NCBI RefSeq assembly: GCF_031195445.1
Contig: NZ_CP133480.1
Span: forward strand, 992,001-1,056,000
DNA length: 64,000 bases
Source: Acuticoccus sp. MNP-M23
GTDB taxonomy: Bacteria > Pseudomonadota > Alphaproteobacteria > Rhizobiales > Amorphaceae
Direction of reading: 5' to 3'
Shown: positions 1 through 7,988 of the stretch, in pieces
Layout of the letters: the number at the start of each line of letters is the position of its first letter
How positions within the stretch are numbered: the first letter of the stretch is position 1
Position numbers and translations under genes: made by a program
Notes under the pieces: generated by a model
Told to the model about the DNA's origin: nothing
Databases searched by the model: none
What the model saw: only the letters and a program-made list of their open reading frames with translations

Positions 1-831
1 GCCGGACAGCCGGACTTCCGTCACGGCGCCGTCTGCAATGTCGATCCCGAGCCGCAGCACGGCGCGGTGGCCCATCTCCACGCCCTGCAAAAAGGTGAGT
101 TCGTGCGTACCGTCTCCGGCACCGCCCCATTGCGCAAACAGCGCGGCAAACGCCACGGCAGCGGACCCCGTCGCCGGGTCTTCGTAGATGTTGTGCTCAG
201 GCGCGAACATCCGGCACTGAAAAGCCCCCTCGCCGGTGGGGGCAATCACGTAAAGGCTCTCATAGCCCGCACCCAGCGCCTTGATGGCGTTGGTATCGAG
301 CCGGATGGCCGCCAGCCGGTCGGCCGACGCAACAGGCGTCACCGTCCACCGCGGACCGCTAGTGGCGCGCACCGGTTTGTAGGCGCCGAAGCCGAGCTCC
401 GCTTCGTCCAGCCCCAGAACCCCGGCCAGAACGCTCGTGGAAACCACACCGTCTTCAAGCGCTGGAATTTGGGGCGCGACAACTGTCGCACCGCTGGCGT
501 CCGGCGCAATGGTGCAGCGGGTTACGCCGGCCGGCAGCTCCAGCGACACCGTGGCAAGGCCGCCGGCGCGCCGCGCAGCCGCCACCGCGCCGCCCACCGT
601 GGGGTGGCCGGCAAACGGCATTTCCATGGTTGGCGTGAAGATCCGCGCCTTGTGCGTGTTGGCCGCATCCTCGGGCGGCATGAGAAAGATCGTCTCGGAC
701 AGGTTGAAGGCCTTCGCAATCGCCTGCATCGCCTCGCCCGGCAGGTCGCCTGCGTCATAAACGACCGCGAGCGGGTTGCCCTCCAGCGGAGCAGACGCGA
801 ACACGTCAAAAATCTGATAGGAATGGGTCAT
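1..831 (-). CDS. PhzF family isomerase (3' end beyond the window)
   Basis: Reads leftwards from an ATG at 831 and stays open to base 1, giving 277 codons; the stop lies outside the window. The protein shows PhzF hallmarks: NLSETIFL near residue 45 (the Glu is the catalytic acid in PhzF), PFAGHPTVG, and DPATGSAAVAF towards the C-terminus. Family members are cytoplasmic dimers of two similar diaminopimelate-epimerase-like halves, about 260-300 aa, so little is missing. Only a few have known substrates (trans-2,3-dihydro-3-hydroxyanthranilate for PhzF itself), and no phenazine genes are nearby, so the substrate is unknown. It is divergent from the transglycosylase gene, with 48 bp between the two starts. 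Antisense frames here are long and open but carry no recognisable family. Confidence 0.88.
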   Translation of the reverse strand, partial: MTHSYQIFDVFASAPLEGNPLAVVYDAGDLPGEAMQAIAKAFNLSETIFLMPPEDAANTHKARIFTPTMEMPFAGHPTVGGAVAAARRAGGLATVSLELPAGVTRCTIAPDASGATVVAPQIPALEDGVVSTSVLAGVLGLDEAELGFGAYKPVRATSGPRWTVTPVASADRLAAIRLDTNAIKALGAGYESLYVIAPTGEGAFQCRMFAPEHNIYEDPATGSAAVAFAALFAQWGGAGDGTHELTFLQGVEMGHRAVLRLGIDIADGAVTEVRLSG

Positions 832-879
832 GGGAGCATTTGTCCTTGCAATGCTCTCCTCTGCGTCAGGGAAATTGTC

Positions 880-1695
880 ATGCGCAAGACCTTTTATCGT
901 GCGATCGCCGCGGGCTTTGTCACCGCCGTCCTTGCCACGCCGGTGGCCGCCGCGCCGTGCGGCAACACTTCAGCCGGCTTCAACGCCTGGCTGGCCGCCT
1001 TCAAGCAGGAGGCCGTGGCCAAGGGCATCCGCCCGTCCACCGTTGAATCCGCACTGGCAGGCGTCAAATATTCCAGCCGCGTGATCGGCTTCGACCGCAA
1101 CCAGAAATCGTTCAAGCTCTCGTTCGATCAGTTCTGGAAGCGCCGTGTTAACGACGCGATGATCCGGCGCGGCCGCAAGTACATTGCCGACAATGCCGCC
1201 ATGATGAACCGCATCGAGCAGCGCTTCGGCGTTCCCGCGGGGCTCGTGGTCGCGGTCTGGGCGCTGGAGAGCGGTTTCGGCCGCGATTCGGGCAACCTGC
1301 CGATCATCCGGTCGCTTGCAACGCTGTCCTATGATTGCCGCCGGAGCGAGTTCTTCACCACCGAGCTCATCGCCGCATTGAAGATCATCGACCGGGGCGA
1401 CATGCGGGCTGCCGACATGCGCGGCGCCTGGGCCGGTGAAATCGGGCAGACGCAATTCCTGGCCGAGCGCTATCTCAGCGACGCGGTGGATTTCGACGGC
1501 GATGGCCGGCGCGATCTCGTCAATTCCGTGCCCGATGTCCTGGCGTCCACGGCCAACTGGTTCGCCAAGCACGGCTGGCAGCGCGGCCAGCCATTCGGCC
1601 CCGGCACCGCCAATTATGCGGTGATCGGGCAGTGGAACAGAGCCACCGTGTACCAGCAGACCATCGCCCGCCTCGCTTCCGAGCTTGATTCGTAA
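880..1695 (+). CDS. MltB-type lytic murein transglycosylase
   Basis: A 271-aa periplasmic protein. It has a cleavable signal peptide (basic MRK start, hydrophobic 8-22, cleavage probably after VAA near 24) and then an SLT_2/MltB-like catalytic domain. The catalytic Glu is E130 in WALESGFG. GEIGQTQF near residue 195 and the aspartate-rich DFDGDGRRD stretch that follows are typical of MltB relatives. The enzyme would cleave the MurNAc-GlcNAc bond of peptidoglycan, leaving 1,6-anhydro-MurNAc. No C-terminal peptidoglycan-binding domain is present, so this is the short form. The ATG at 880 is chosen because the signal peptide starts there; a longer in-frame extension lies antisense to the PhzF gene and has no domain. 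Confidence 0.9.
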   Translation: MRKTFYRAIAAGFVTAVLATPVAAAPCGNTSAGFNAWLAAFKQEAVAKGIRPSTVESALAGVKYSSRVIGFDRNQKSFKLSFDQFWKRRVNDAMIRRGRKYIADNAAMMNRIEQRFGVPAGLVVAVWALESGFGRDSGNLPIIRSLATLSYDCRRSEFFTTELIAALKIIDRGDMRAADMRGAWAGEIGQTQFLAERYLSDAVDFDGDGRRDLVNSVPDVLASTANWFAKHGWQRGQPFGPGTANYAVIGQWNRATVYQQTIARLASELDS

Positions 1696-1807
1696 GCCCG
1701 GCGCAAGATTTAACCTCGCCCCGCCCTAGATGGAAAAAAAATAGGGCGGCGAACAGGACCTCGCGATGTGGGCGGGGCCTTGAGCCTTCATCACCGGAGT
1801 AGAGTTC

Positions 1808-2623
1808 ATGTTTCTGGAAGGGCTTTGCGTGACTTTGATGCTGTGCACCGCCACAGCGACTGCCGCCGACGAGATTTCGCGCGAGCAGATCATCGCCGAC
1901 AAGGGCTGCGCCGACTGCGACCTCGTTCTGCGCAGCCTTCGCGACCTCAATATCGAGAATGCGGATTTTTCCGAAGCGACCCTGCGCGAAGCCGACCTGA
2001 AGGCCGCCATGCTGCCCGGCGGCAAATTTCGCGAAGGTGACCTGCAGCGGACCGAAGCCGAAAAGGCCGTTTTCACCGCGGCGGACTTCACCCACGCCAA
2101 GATGCGCAACATCGACCTCGAAAAGGCCGTGCTGAAGGACGCGGTTCTGCACAAAGCAGACCTGCGCGACGCCGACCTGTCGGAGGCTGACCTGAGCGGG
2201 GCGGACCTGACCGACGCGGACCTGCGCGGCGCGCTTGTCCGCCGTGCGAGCCTCATGGGGGCGCGGCTGACTGACGTGCTGGCGCGCGATGCCGACTTCG
2301 AGCGCACGGATCTGGCCGGCGCCGTCCTCGTCGACGGGGACTTTCAGCGCTCCGATTTTGACAGGGCCGACTTGTCCGGCGCCGTTCTTTCCGGAGCAGA
2401 CCTCAGCGGCGGTCGCTTCACCAGCGCCAATTTCAGCGGTGCTGATTTTGGGAATGCCAACGTCGACGATGCCCTCCTCCGCCGCACGAACCTTGCCGGT
2501 GCGGACCTGTCGGACGTCCGCGGCTTGACCAAGACGCAGCTTCGGCTTGCCTGTGGCGACGACAAGACGCGGCTGCCTCGCGGGTTTACCATCGCCAAGT
2601 GTCCCGCCATCATGCTCGACTGA
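1808..2623 (+). CDS. Exported pentapeptide-repeat protein
   Basis: 271 aa. A hydrophobic N-terminus ending TATATAADE looks like a signal peptide. From about residue 45 to 235 the protein is a run of A(D/N)LxxA pentapeptide units (for example ADLSEADLSGADLTDADL), which fold as a right-handed quadrilateral beta-helix. Two Cys sit just before the repeats (GCADCDL) and two more near the C-terminus, possibly disulphide-bonded in the periplasm. A GGAG-like ribosome-binding site lies about 8 bases before the ATG. Pentapeptide proteins have many roles (DNA mimicry, scaffolding) and none can be assigned. The export signal argues against a Qnr-type gyrase protector. It is a single gene with 111-bp and 128-bp gaps on either side. 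Confidence 0.8.
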   Translation: MFLEGLCVTLMLCTATATAADEISREQIIADKGCADCDLVLRSLRDLNIENADFSEATLREADLKAAMLPGGKFREGDLQRTEAEKAVFTAADFTHAKMRNIDLEKAVLKDAVLHKADLRDADLSEADLSGADLTDADLRGALVRRASLMGARLTDVLARDADFERTDLAGAVLVDGDFQRSDFDRADLSGAVLSGADLSGGRFTSANFSGADFGNANVDDALLRRTNLAGADLSDVRGLTKTQLRLACGDDKTRLPRGFTIAKCPAIMLD

Positions 2624-2751
2624 CCGCGGCGCAAGGAATGCACAAACATACTTTCAGGTAACAATTCTTGCACCGGCCGGAAAAAGCACCAGATCAGTAC
2701 GGGACGCGGCGAGGACGCCGCTCATTCCCGCTTCAATCGAAGGGCAACGCC

Positions 2752-3000
2752 ATGAATGTTGTTAATGCCGCCCGTTCCGCTCTCGCGATCGTCGCTGTCA
2801 CGGCAGTGCTGATTGCCGCCTTTATGGTCGGCACGGTCGTTGCGATCTGTCTCGCCATTGTGGGTGGGGCTGCGATGCTTCTCTCGCCCCGGCGCGAGGA
2901 AGAGCCCGTCCGCGCCCGTGTTCACGCCACCCAGCGCCGCCCCGCGACGATCATCGATGGCGAATACGAAATTGTCTCCGGTCACCATCGTCAGGACTGA
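2752..3000 (+). CDS. Small inner-membrane protein of unknown function
   Basis: 82 aa. Residues 6-45 are strongly hydrophobic and make one long or two closely spaced transmembrane segments. The polar tail (RREEEPVRARVHATQRRP, then IIDGEYEI) is probably cytoplasmic by the positive-inside rule. The ATG at 2752 is preferred over an in-frame start at 2668, whose extra 28 residues are arginine-rich and featureless. I do not recognise a family. The IIDGEYEIV ending resembles short conserved tails seen in small alphaproteobacterial membrane proteins, but no role can be inferred. Confidence 0.55.
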   Translation: MNVVNAARSALAIVAVTAVLIAAFMVGTVVAICLAIVGGAAMLLSPRREEEPVRARVHATQRRPATIIDGEYEIVSGHHRQD

Positions 3001-3104
3001 TCTTTCAGCCGCGATTGCCGAAACCCTCTTCACAAGCGCACGGGTTTTGAAAGAGACATAGGTCTGCCACCGGGCGCATCCGCGCCCGTCATGGGAGATT
3101 GTGC

Positions 3105-4376
3105 GTGAACCCGTCGGACTTGCTCATTCTGGCGGGCGCCGTGCTCGCCTTTTCGCTGCTGTCGAAAAAAGCCGAGGACAGCCTCGTCACGCCGCCCATG
3201 GCGTTTGCAGCGCTTGGCGTTGTCGTCAGCGGTGCCGGCCTTGGACTGATCGAGCTGCCGGCGACCAGCGCACTCATCCACGCGCTGGCTGAAATCACCC
3301 TCATCCTGACGCTGTTCACCGATGCATCGCGCATCGACGTGACCGAGCTCAGCGTCCAGCACGCCATCCCCATCCGCCTCCTCCTGATCGGCTTGCCTCT
3401 GGCAATCATTGCCGGCACCGGCGCGGCCTGGCTGCTGTTTCCAGCGCTTGGCCTCTGGGGCGCTGCAATCCTTGGCGTCATCCTGGCACCGACGGATGCC
3501 GCGCTCGGTCAGTCCGTGGTGGCCAACCCGAGGGTGCCCCAGCGCATCCGCCAGGCCATCAACGTGGAAAGCGGCCTCAACGACGGCCTCGCCTTTCCGG
3601 CCTTGCTGGTGGTCGCCGCCCTTGCGCAGGCGAGCGTGGACAAGAGCACGGCCGACTTTGTCACCTTTGCCGCATTGCAGATCCTGCTCGGTCCGGCAGC
3701 GGGTGTTTTTGTGGGCTGGGCCGGGTCATGGGCGGCTGAGAAGGCGCTCGCCCATGACTGGATGGCTGAGATCTACCTCAAGATCGGGACACTGGCGCTG
3801 CCGCTGGTGGCCTACGGCGGCGCCGAGCTCATTGGCGGCAACGGCTTCATCGCGGCCTTTGCCTGCGGGCTGGTGGTGGCCGCCCGCTCCAATGCGGTGC
3901 GGGCCGCCGCAGGCGCGTTCGGGGAGGCCGAGGGCCAGCTTCTGACGCTGATCGTCTTCACCCTTTTCGGTGCTATCCTGCTGCCGGACATTGCGTCCGA
4001 CGTCGGCTGGCGCCATCTGCTCTACGCCGTGCTGTCGCTCACCGTTCTGCGGATGGTGCCGGTTGCGCTCAGCCTCGTTGGTGCACCGGTGCGGCCGGTC
4101 ACGGTGCTGTTCATCGGCTGGTTCGGCCCGCGGGGGCTCGCCTCGATCATCTACCTGCTTCTGGTGCTGGAGGAATACGACGTCGGCGACATGACCGATG
4201 TGAAGGCCACCGTCATTCTCACGGTCGCCCTGTCGATCATCCTCCACGGCATCAGCGCCAGTCCCCTCGCCAAGGCCTACGGCGCGAACGCTGATGAAGA
4301 CCACCCCGAGAGCCGTCCCCTGAAGGGCTTTGCGCTGCGCCTGCGCAGCCACGGCGGCAAGAAGCACCCGCGCTGA
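3105..4376 (+). CDS. CPA1-type cation/proton antiporter
   Basis: A 423-aa polytopic inner-membrane protein with about 12 hydrophobic segments. Around residues 150-165 it carries NVESGLNDGLAFP, the ESxxND motif of CPA1 Na+(K+)/H+ exchangers, whose Asp takes part in ion binding. It would exchange Na+ or K+ for protons across the inner membrane. The GTG at 3105 is chosen because a GGGAGA ribosome-binding site lies 6 bases before it; the TTG at 3099 would abut that site. The C-terminal tail is short and basic and no regulatory RCK or CNMP domain is visible. It ends 8 bp before the convergent TetR gene. Confidence 0.88.
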   Translation: MNPSDLLILAGAVLAFSLLSKKAEDSLVTPPMAFAALGVVVSGAGLGLIELPATSALIHALAEITLILTLFTDASRIDVTELSVQHAIPIRLLLIGLPLAIIAGTGAAWLLFPALGLWGAAILGVILAPTDAALGQSVVANPRVPQRIRQAINVESGLNDGLAFPALLVVAALAQASVDKSTADFVTFAALQILLGPAAGVFVGWAGSWAAEKALAHDWMAEIYLKIGTLALPLVAYGGAELIGGNGFIAAFACGLVVAARSNAVRAAAGAFGEAEGQLLTLIVFTLFGAILLPDIASDVGWRHLLYAVLSLTVLRMVPVALSLVGAPVRPVTVLFIGWFGPRGLASIIYLLLVLEEYDVGDMTDVKATVILTVALSIILHGISASPLAKAYGANADEDHPESRPLKGFALRLRSHGGKKHPR

Positions 4377-4384
4377 ACTGAAGG

Positions 4385-5032
4385 CTAGCGCAGATAGCTG
4401 AGGACCACGTCGGCGATGTGCTCGCGCCGTGCATCCAGCGCCTCCGGCGCATTGAGGTCGCGGACAAAGATGGTCGACAGGGTGTGGCGGTTGGAGAGGT
4501 AGAAGAACCCCAGCGCGGCGATGGAGATGTAGATCTGCACGGGGTCCACATCCTTTCGGAAGATGCCCTCCTCGGCGCCGCGCTTGAGAATGGTCGCAAT
4601 CATCCCCACCAGCGGCGAATGCATGTCCCGCACCCGCTCCGATTTTTGCAGGTGCTGCGCCTTGTGCATGTTTTCGGTGTTGAGAAGGCTGAGAAATTCC
4701 GGATGGGCGACAAAGTAGTCCCATGTGAAGAGGACGAGGCTCCGCATCGCTTCCACCGGCGGCAGGTGGCTGAGGCGGAGCTTGTTCTCGGCGCTGCGGA
4801 TGCCGGCGTAGGCCTCCTCCAGCACGGCGAGGTAGAGCCCCTCCTTGTTGCCGAAATAATGGTACAGCATCCGCTTGTTGATCTGTGCGCGGGCCGCAAC
4901 CTCGTTGACGCTGGCACCGGAAAATCCGTGTGACGTGAACTCGACGGTTGCCGCGGCAAGAATGGCGGCACGGGTCCGCTCGGCATCCCGCACCGGGGTT
5001 TTCTTCCGCGCGGCGGGGGTGGAAACGGACAA
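4385..5032 (-). CDS. TetR family transcriptional regulator
   Basis: 215 aa. The N-terminal helix-turn-helix spans about residues 16-65 (RTRAAILAAATVEF, then NEVAARAQINKRMLYHYFGNKEGLY), which matches the TetR pattern well. The remaining 150 residues form the all-helical ligand and dimerisation domain, in which HPEFLSLLNTEN resembles the TetR_C domain of amidase or pyrimidine-type regulators. It is divergent from the leucine-dehydrogenase-like gene, with 120 bp between starts that contain a near-palindrome, so it may repress that gene and itself. The inducer is unknown. Confidence 0.9.
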   Translation of the reverse strand: MSVSTPAARKKTPVRDAERTRAAILAAATVEFTSHGFSGASVNEVAARAQINKRMLYHYFGNKEGLYLAVLEEAYAGIRSAENKLRLSHLPPVEAMRSLVLFTWDYFVAHPEFLSLLNTENMHKAQHLQKSERVRDMHSPLVGMIATILKRGAEEGIFRKDVDPVQIYISIAALGFFYLSNRHTLSTIFVRDLNAPEALDARREHIADVVLSYLR

Positions 5033-5090
5033 CGGGCAACCTTCGCGACAGCGTCAGAGTGTATCAGCAACGGCTGCGCCGGTTGCCTGC

Positions 5091-5105
5091 GTACCGTCAC
5101 GTTAG
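5091..5105. promoter_or_regulatory. Candidate TetR operator (imperfect palindrome)
   Basis: The 15-bp sequence GTACCGTCACGTTAG matches its own reverse complement at most positions (TA.CGT.ACG.TA). It lies between the divergent TetR and amino-acid dehydrogenase genes, 58 bp before the TetR start and 47 bp before the dehydrogenase start, where a repressor could block both promoters. No binding data; prediction from symmetry and position only. Confidence 0.35.
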
Positions 5106-5152
5106 CACTTCATACTGCATCCGTTCGACCCAAAATCGGCGAGGCTGAGCCC

Positions 5153-6202
5153 ATGTTCGACAATCCCGCATTCGACGGACACGAGACCGTCGTTCACACC
5201 TACGACCAGAACAGCGGGCTTTGCGCCATCGTTGCGGTCCACAACACGCAGCGCGGCCCCTCGCTCGGCGGCGTGCGGGCGTGGACCTACGCCAACGCCA
5301 CCGGCGCACTGACCGACGCGCTGCGTCTCTCCCGCGCCATGACGTACAAGGCGGCCATGGCCGACCTGCCGCTGGGGGGCGGCAAGGCTGTGCTGATGCT
5401 TCCCGGCCGGGGCGCGAAGACGCCCGGCATGTTCGAGGCGCTGGGCGAGATGGTGGACGGTCTCGGCGGCCGCTACATCGCCGCAGAAGACATCGGCTCC
5501 ACGCCGGACGACATGAAGCGCATTGCCGCCCGCACCCGCCATGTGACCGGCCTTCCCCTGGCTGCCGGCGGCAGGGGCGACCCCTCCCCCGCAACGGCGG
5601 ACGGGGTGTTTGCTGGCGTTGCGGCCACCGCGCGCGCCATCGGGCGGGACCTCTGCAACCTTCACGTCACCATCCAGGGCCTCGGCAATGTGGGCTTCGG
5701 TCTGGCCGCGCGGCTGCGCGCTGCCGGGGCACGGCTCACCGTGGCGGACATCGACCGCACCGCAGTGCGCCGCGCCGTGGCCGAGCTTGGTGCCACTGTG
5801 GTGGACGTGCGCGACATTGCTGCCGTGGAGGCAGACATTTTCTCCCCCAACGCACTGGGCAGCGTCCTGAACCGGCAGACAATTGCGCAGCTGAAGGTCG
5901 CCGCCGTGGCGGGCGCTGCCAACAACCAGCTCGCGACACCTGAAGACGGTGAGTTCCTGCGCGCCCGCGGCATCCTCTACGCGCCGGACTACGTGCTGAA
6001 TGCCGGCGGCGTCATCAAGATGTGTGCGGACTATTTTGGCTGGGACGATGCGGCCGTCCGCTCACGGATCGACGGGATCGGCGACCGTCTGGAGGCCATC
6101 TTCGCGGAAGCCAGCCGCCGGAGCGAGCCCACTTCAGCCGTGGCGGACCGGATGGCGGAGGCCCGCTTCCAGCCGCCCCGGCTCCTCGCCCGCACCGGCT
6201 GA
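5153..6202 (+). CDS. Leucine-type amino acid dehydrogenase
   Basis: 349 aa, of the Glu/Leu/Phe/Val dehydrogenase family. MTYKAAMADLPLGGGKAVLM near residues 62-82 carries both lysines used by leucine and phenylalanine dehydrogenases (substrate-binding and catalytic). The Rossmann half follows with IQGLGNVGFGLA near 173-184. NNQLATPEDGEFLRARGI and YVLNAGGVI near the C-terminus are typical of the short LeuDH class (about 350-365 aa) rather than GDH. It would catalyse NAD-dependent reversible oxidative deamination of a branched-chain or aromatic amino acid in the cytoplasm. The divergent TetR gene is the likely regulator. The exact substrate cannot be read from sequence. Confidence 0.88.
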   Translation: MFDNPAFDGHETVVHTYDQNSGLCAIVAVHNTQRGPSLGGVRAWTYANATGALTDALRLSRAMTYKAAMADLPLGGGKAVLMLPGRGAKTPGMFEALGEMVDGLGGRYIAAEDIGSTPDDMKRIAARTRHVTGLPLAAGGRGDPSPATADGVFAGVAATARAIGRDLCNLHVTIQGLGNVGFGLAARLRAAGARLTVADIDRTAVRRAVAELGATVVDVRDIAAVEADIFSPNALGSVLNRQTIAQLKVAAVAGAANNQLATPEDGEFLRARGILYAPDYVLNAGGVIKMCADYFGWDDAAVRSRIDGIGDRLEAIFAEASRRSEPTSAVADRMAEARFQPPRLLARTG

Positions 6203-6235
6203 CAAACCCGGCGGTCCGCAAAAACGCCAGCCCGC

Positions 6236-6652
6236 CTAAAGCCTTTTGGCGAGGACGAGCCGCTCTTCCTCGCCATAGCCGAGAGCGCGGTAGAAAGCCG
6301 CCACGGCACGGTTTTCCGGCCGAACCATCAGGTTGAGCTTTGGCGCGCCGTGCAGGCGCAGCCACGCTTCCACGGCTGCCATCATCGCCGCGCCGTGCCC
6401 CGCTCGCTGGTGCCCGGGAGCAACCGCCATGTAGTAGACCGCGCCGCGATGCCCATCGTGGCCGACCATGGCGGTGGCCACAGTGTCCGCGCCAATCCGC
6501 CCCACCAGCAAGGCCGAGGCCGGCCCATTGACCGCACGGACAATATCCGCGCGCGGATCATTCCAGGCGCGTGTCAGACCGCACGCCTCCCACAGGGTGA
6601 CGATCGCGCCGATCTGCGCCTCATCCGGCGTGGAAAGCGGCGCGATCTCCAC
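6236..6652 (-). CDS. GNAT family N-acetyltransferase (YpeA-like)
   Basis: 138 aa, a single GNAT domain. The acetyl-CoA pyrophosphate loop is visible as VAPGHQRAGHGAAMM near residue 80 (Q/RxxGxG/A), and the C-terminal VRPENRAVAAFYRALGYGEEERL is typical of YpeA/RimI-like proteins. Substrate unknown. Its ATG lies 2 bp after the stop of the HisD-like gene on the same strand, so it is the last gene of the importer operon, where it might modify the imported compound or an intermediate. Confidence 0.85.
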   Translation of the reverse strand: MEIAPLSTPDEAQIGAIVTLWEACGLTRAWNDPRADIVRAVNGPASALLVGRIGADTVATAMVGHDGHRGAVYYMAVAPGHQRAGHGAAMMAAVEAWLRLHGAPKLNLMVRPENRAVAAFYRALGYGEEERLVLAKRL

Positions 6653-6654
6653 GC

Positions 6655-7980
6655 CTACTCTCCGTTGAACGCCTTTTCGCGCAGCGGCGACACCGCGTTG
6701 GCGTGGGCCTCGAAGCCTTCATACTCGGCAAAGCGGCGCACCTGCGGGGCGAGGCTGTCGTAGCCCTTCTTCGTCACGTGGGCGATGGATGTCAGCTTCA
6801 GATAATCGTGCACACCCAGCGGCGAACGGGTCATGGCGGTGGCGTTTGTGGGCAGCACAGCGTTGGGGCCCAGCGCGTAGTTGCCAAGGCAGATGGCGCT
6901 GTGCTCGCCCAGCAGGATCTCGCCGGCATTCTTCAACGCGCCGAGATAGTCGTAGGGGCTCTTGGAGTGCACCTGCAGGTGCTCGGGCGCATAATCGTTG
7001 GTGAAGGCGATGGCGTCCTCCATCGTCTCGCACACGACGATGCCGCCCCGCGCGCCGCACAGCACAGCCTGGCTGTAGCCGGTGCGCTCGTCGCCCATGT
7101 GCGCCCAGTAGCCCGGAATGGCGGCCAGAACCTCGTCGGCCACCCGCTGCGAATTGGTCACCAGATAGGCCGACGAGTCCGGGCCGTGCTCGCTCTCGTT
7201 GAGAAGATCCAGCGCGGCGACGCGGCCGTTGGCGGTCTCATCGGCCAGAACGATCGACTCTGACGGGCCGGCGGGGGGGCCGGGGTCGATCATGCCCGAC
7301 AGGAGCCGCTTGGCGGCAATCACCCACGGGCTGCCGGGGCCGACGAATTTTACGCACTTGGGCACGGTCTGCGTGCCGTACGCAACGGCGGCGACGGCCT
7401 GCGCCCCGCCGCACTTGAACACGCGCTCCACGCCCGCAAGACGCGCGGCGACCAGCGTTGCAGCGTCCACCTTCCCGTCCGGCCCTGGCGGCGTCACGAT
7501 GATCGGCAGCGGCACACCGGCCACCACCGCCGGCACCGCCGTCATGTTGACGACCGACGGGAACGAGCCCTTGCCGCGGGGCACGTAGCAGGCGACGGAC
7601 GGGATGGGGCTCGACCGCTCGCCGCAATGGATGCCGGGCGCCATCTCCTTCATCCACATTTCCGTCGGCATCTGCGCTTCGTGGAAACGGCGCACATTGT
7701 CGACGGCCATCTCCAGAACGTCGATCATCTCGCGCTCGACACTGTCGAACGCGGCATCGAAATCGGCCGGTGTTGCGGCGATCGCGTCTTCGGTGACGGG
7801 TGACTTGTCGAATTGCTGCGCAAAGCGGGCGAGCGCGGCGTCGCCTTCGGTGCGCACCGCCTCGATGATGGGAGCGGCCTTTTCCATGAACGGACCGAGG
7901 TCGCCCTCCACGCGGGTGAGAAGTTTTGCGCGGGCCTCCGCCGACAGGGATTTGAGGACGTGGACGCTGACTTCAGGCAT
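6655..7980 (-). CDS. HisD-family zinc dehydrogenase, probably not histidinol dehydrogenase
   Basis: 441 aa, full length for the histidinol dehydrogenase superfamily. GPGSPWV and the catalytic pair in YAPEHL are conserved. Other active-site residues are not (E. coli numbering, recalled). The zinc ligand Gln259 is Glu here (NESEHGPDS instead of SQAEHGPDS). The zinc ligand Asp360 is Asn and the histidinol contact His367 is Ala (LGNYALGPNAVLPT). His419 and Glu414 are kept. It sits at the end of an ABC importer operon with an SDR, not with his genes. The best-known HisD relative outside histidine synthesis is HpsN, which oxidises 2,3-dihydroxypropane-1-sulfonate to sulfolactate; this is a plausible but unproven identity. 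The start at 7980 (MPEVSVHV) is 8 bp after the permease stop. Confidence 0.8.
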   Translation of the reverse strand: MPEVSVHVLKSLSAEARAKLLTRVEGDLGPFMEKAAPIIEAVRTEGDAALARFAQQFDKSPVTEDAIAATPADFDAAFDSVEREMIDVLEMAVDNVRRFHEAQMPTEMWMKEMAPGIHCGERSSPIPSVACYVPRGKGSFPSVVNMTAVPAVVAGVPLPIIVTPPGPDGKVDAATLVAARLAGVERVFKCGGAQAVAAVAYGTQTVPKCVKFVGPGSPWVIAAKRLLSGMIDPGPPAGPSESIVLADETANGRVAALDLLNESEHGPDSSAYLVTNSQRVADEVLAAIPGYWAHMGDERTGYSQAVLCGARGGIVVCETMEDAIAFTNDYAPEHLQVHSKSPYDYLGALKNAGEILLGEHSAICLGNYALGPNAVLPTNATAMTRSPLGVHDYLKLTSIAHVTKKGYDSLAPQVRRFAEYEGFEAHANAVSPLREKAFNGE

Positions 7981-7988
7981 TGGCGGTT

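Noticed and set aside
1721-1749. Inverted repeat CCGCCCTA...TAGGGCGG as terminator of the MltB-type gene
   Set aside because: The loop holds the A run and no T run follows on either strand, so it does not fit a rho-independent terminator.
3726-5039. A 437-codon minus-strand frame over the antiporter and TetR genes
   Set aside because: It runs through the TetR gene in another frame and antisense to the antiporter; composition is that of a shadow.
6655-7980. Plain annotation as hisD of histidine biosynthesis
   Set aside because: Zinc and histidinol ligands differ and the gene lies in an importer operon without his genes.
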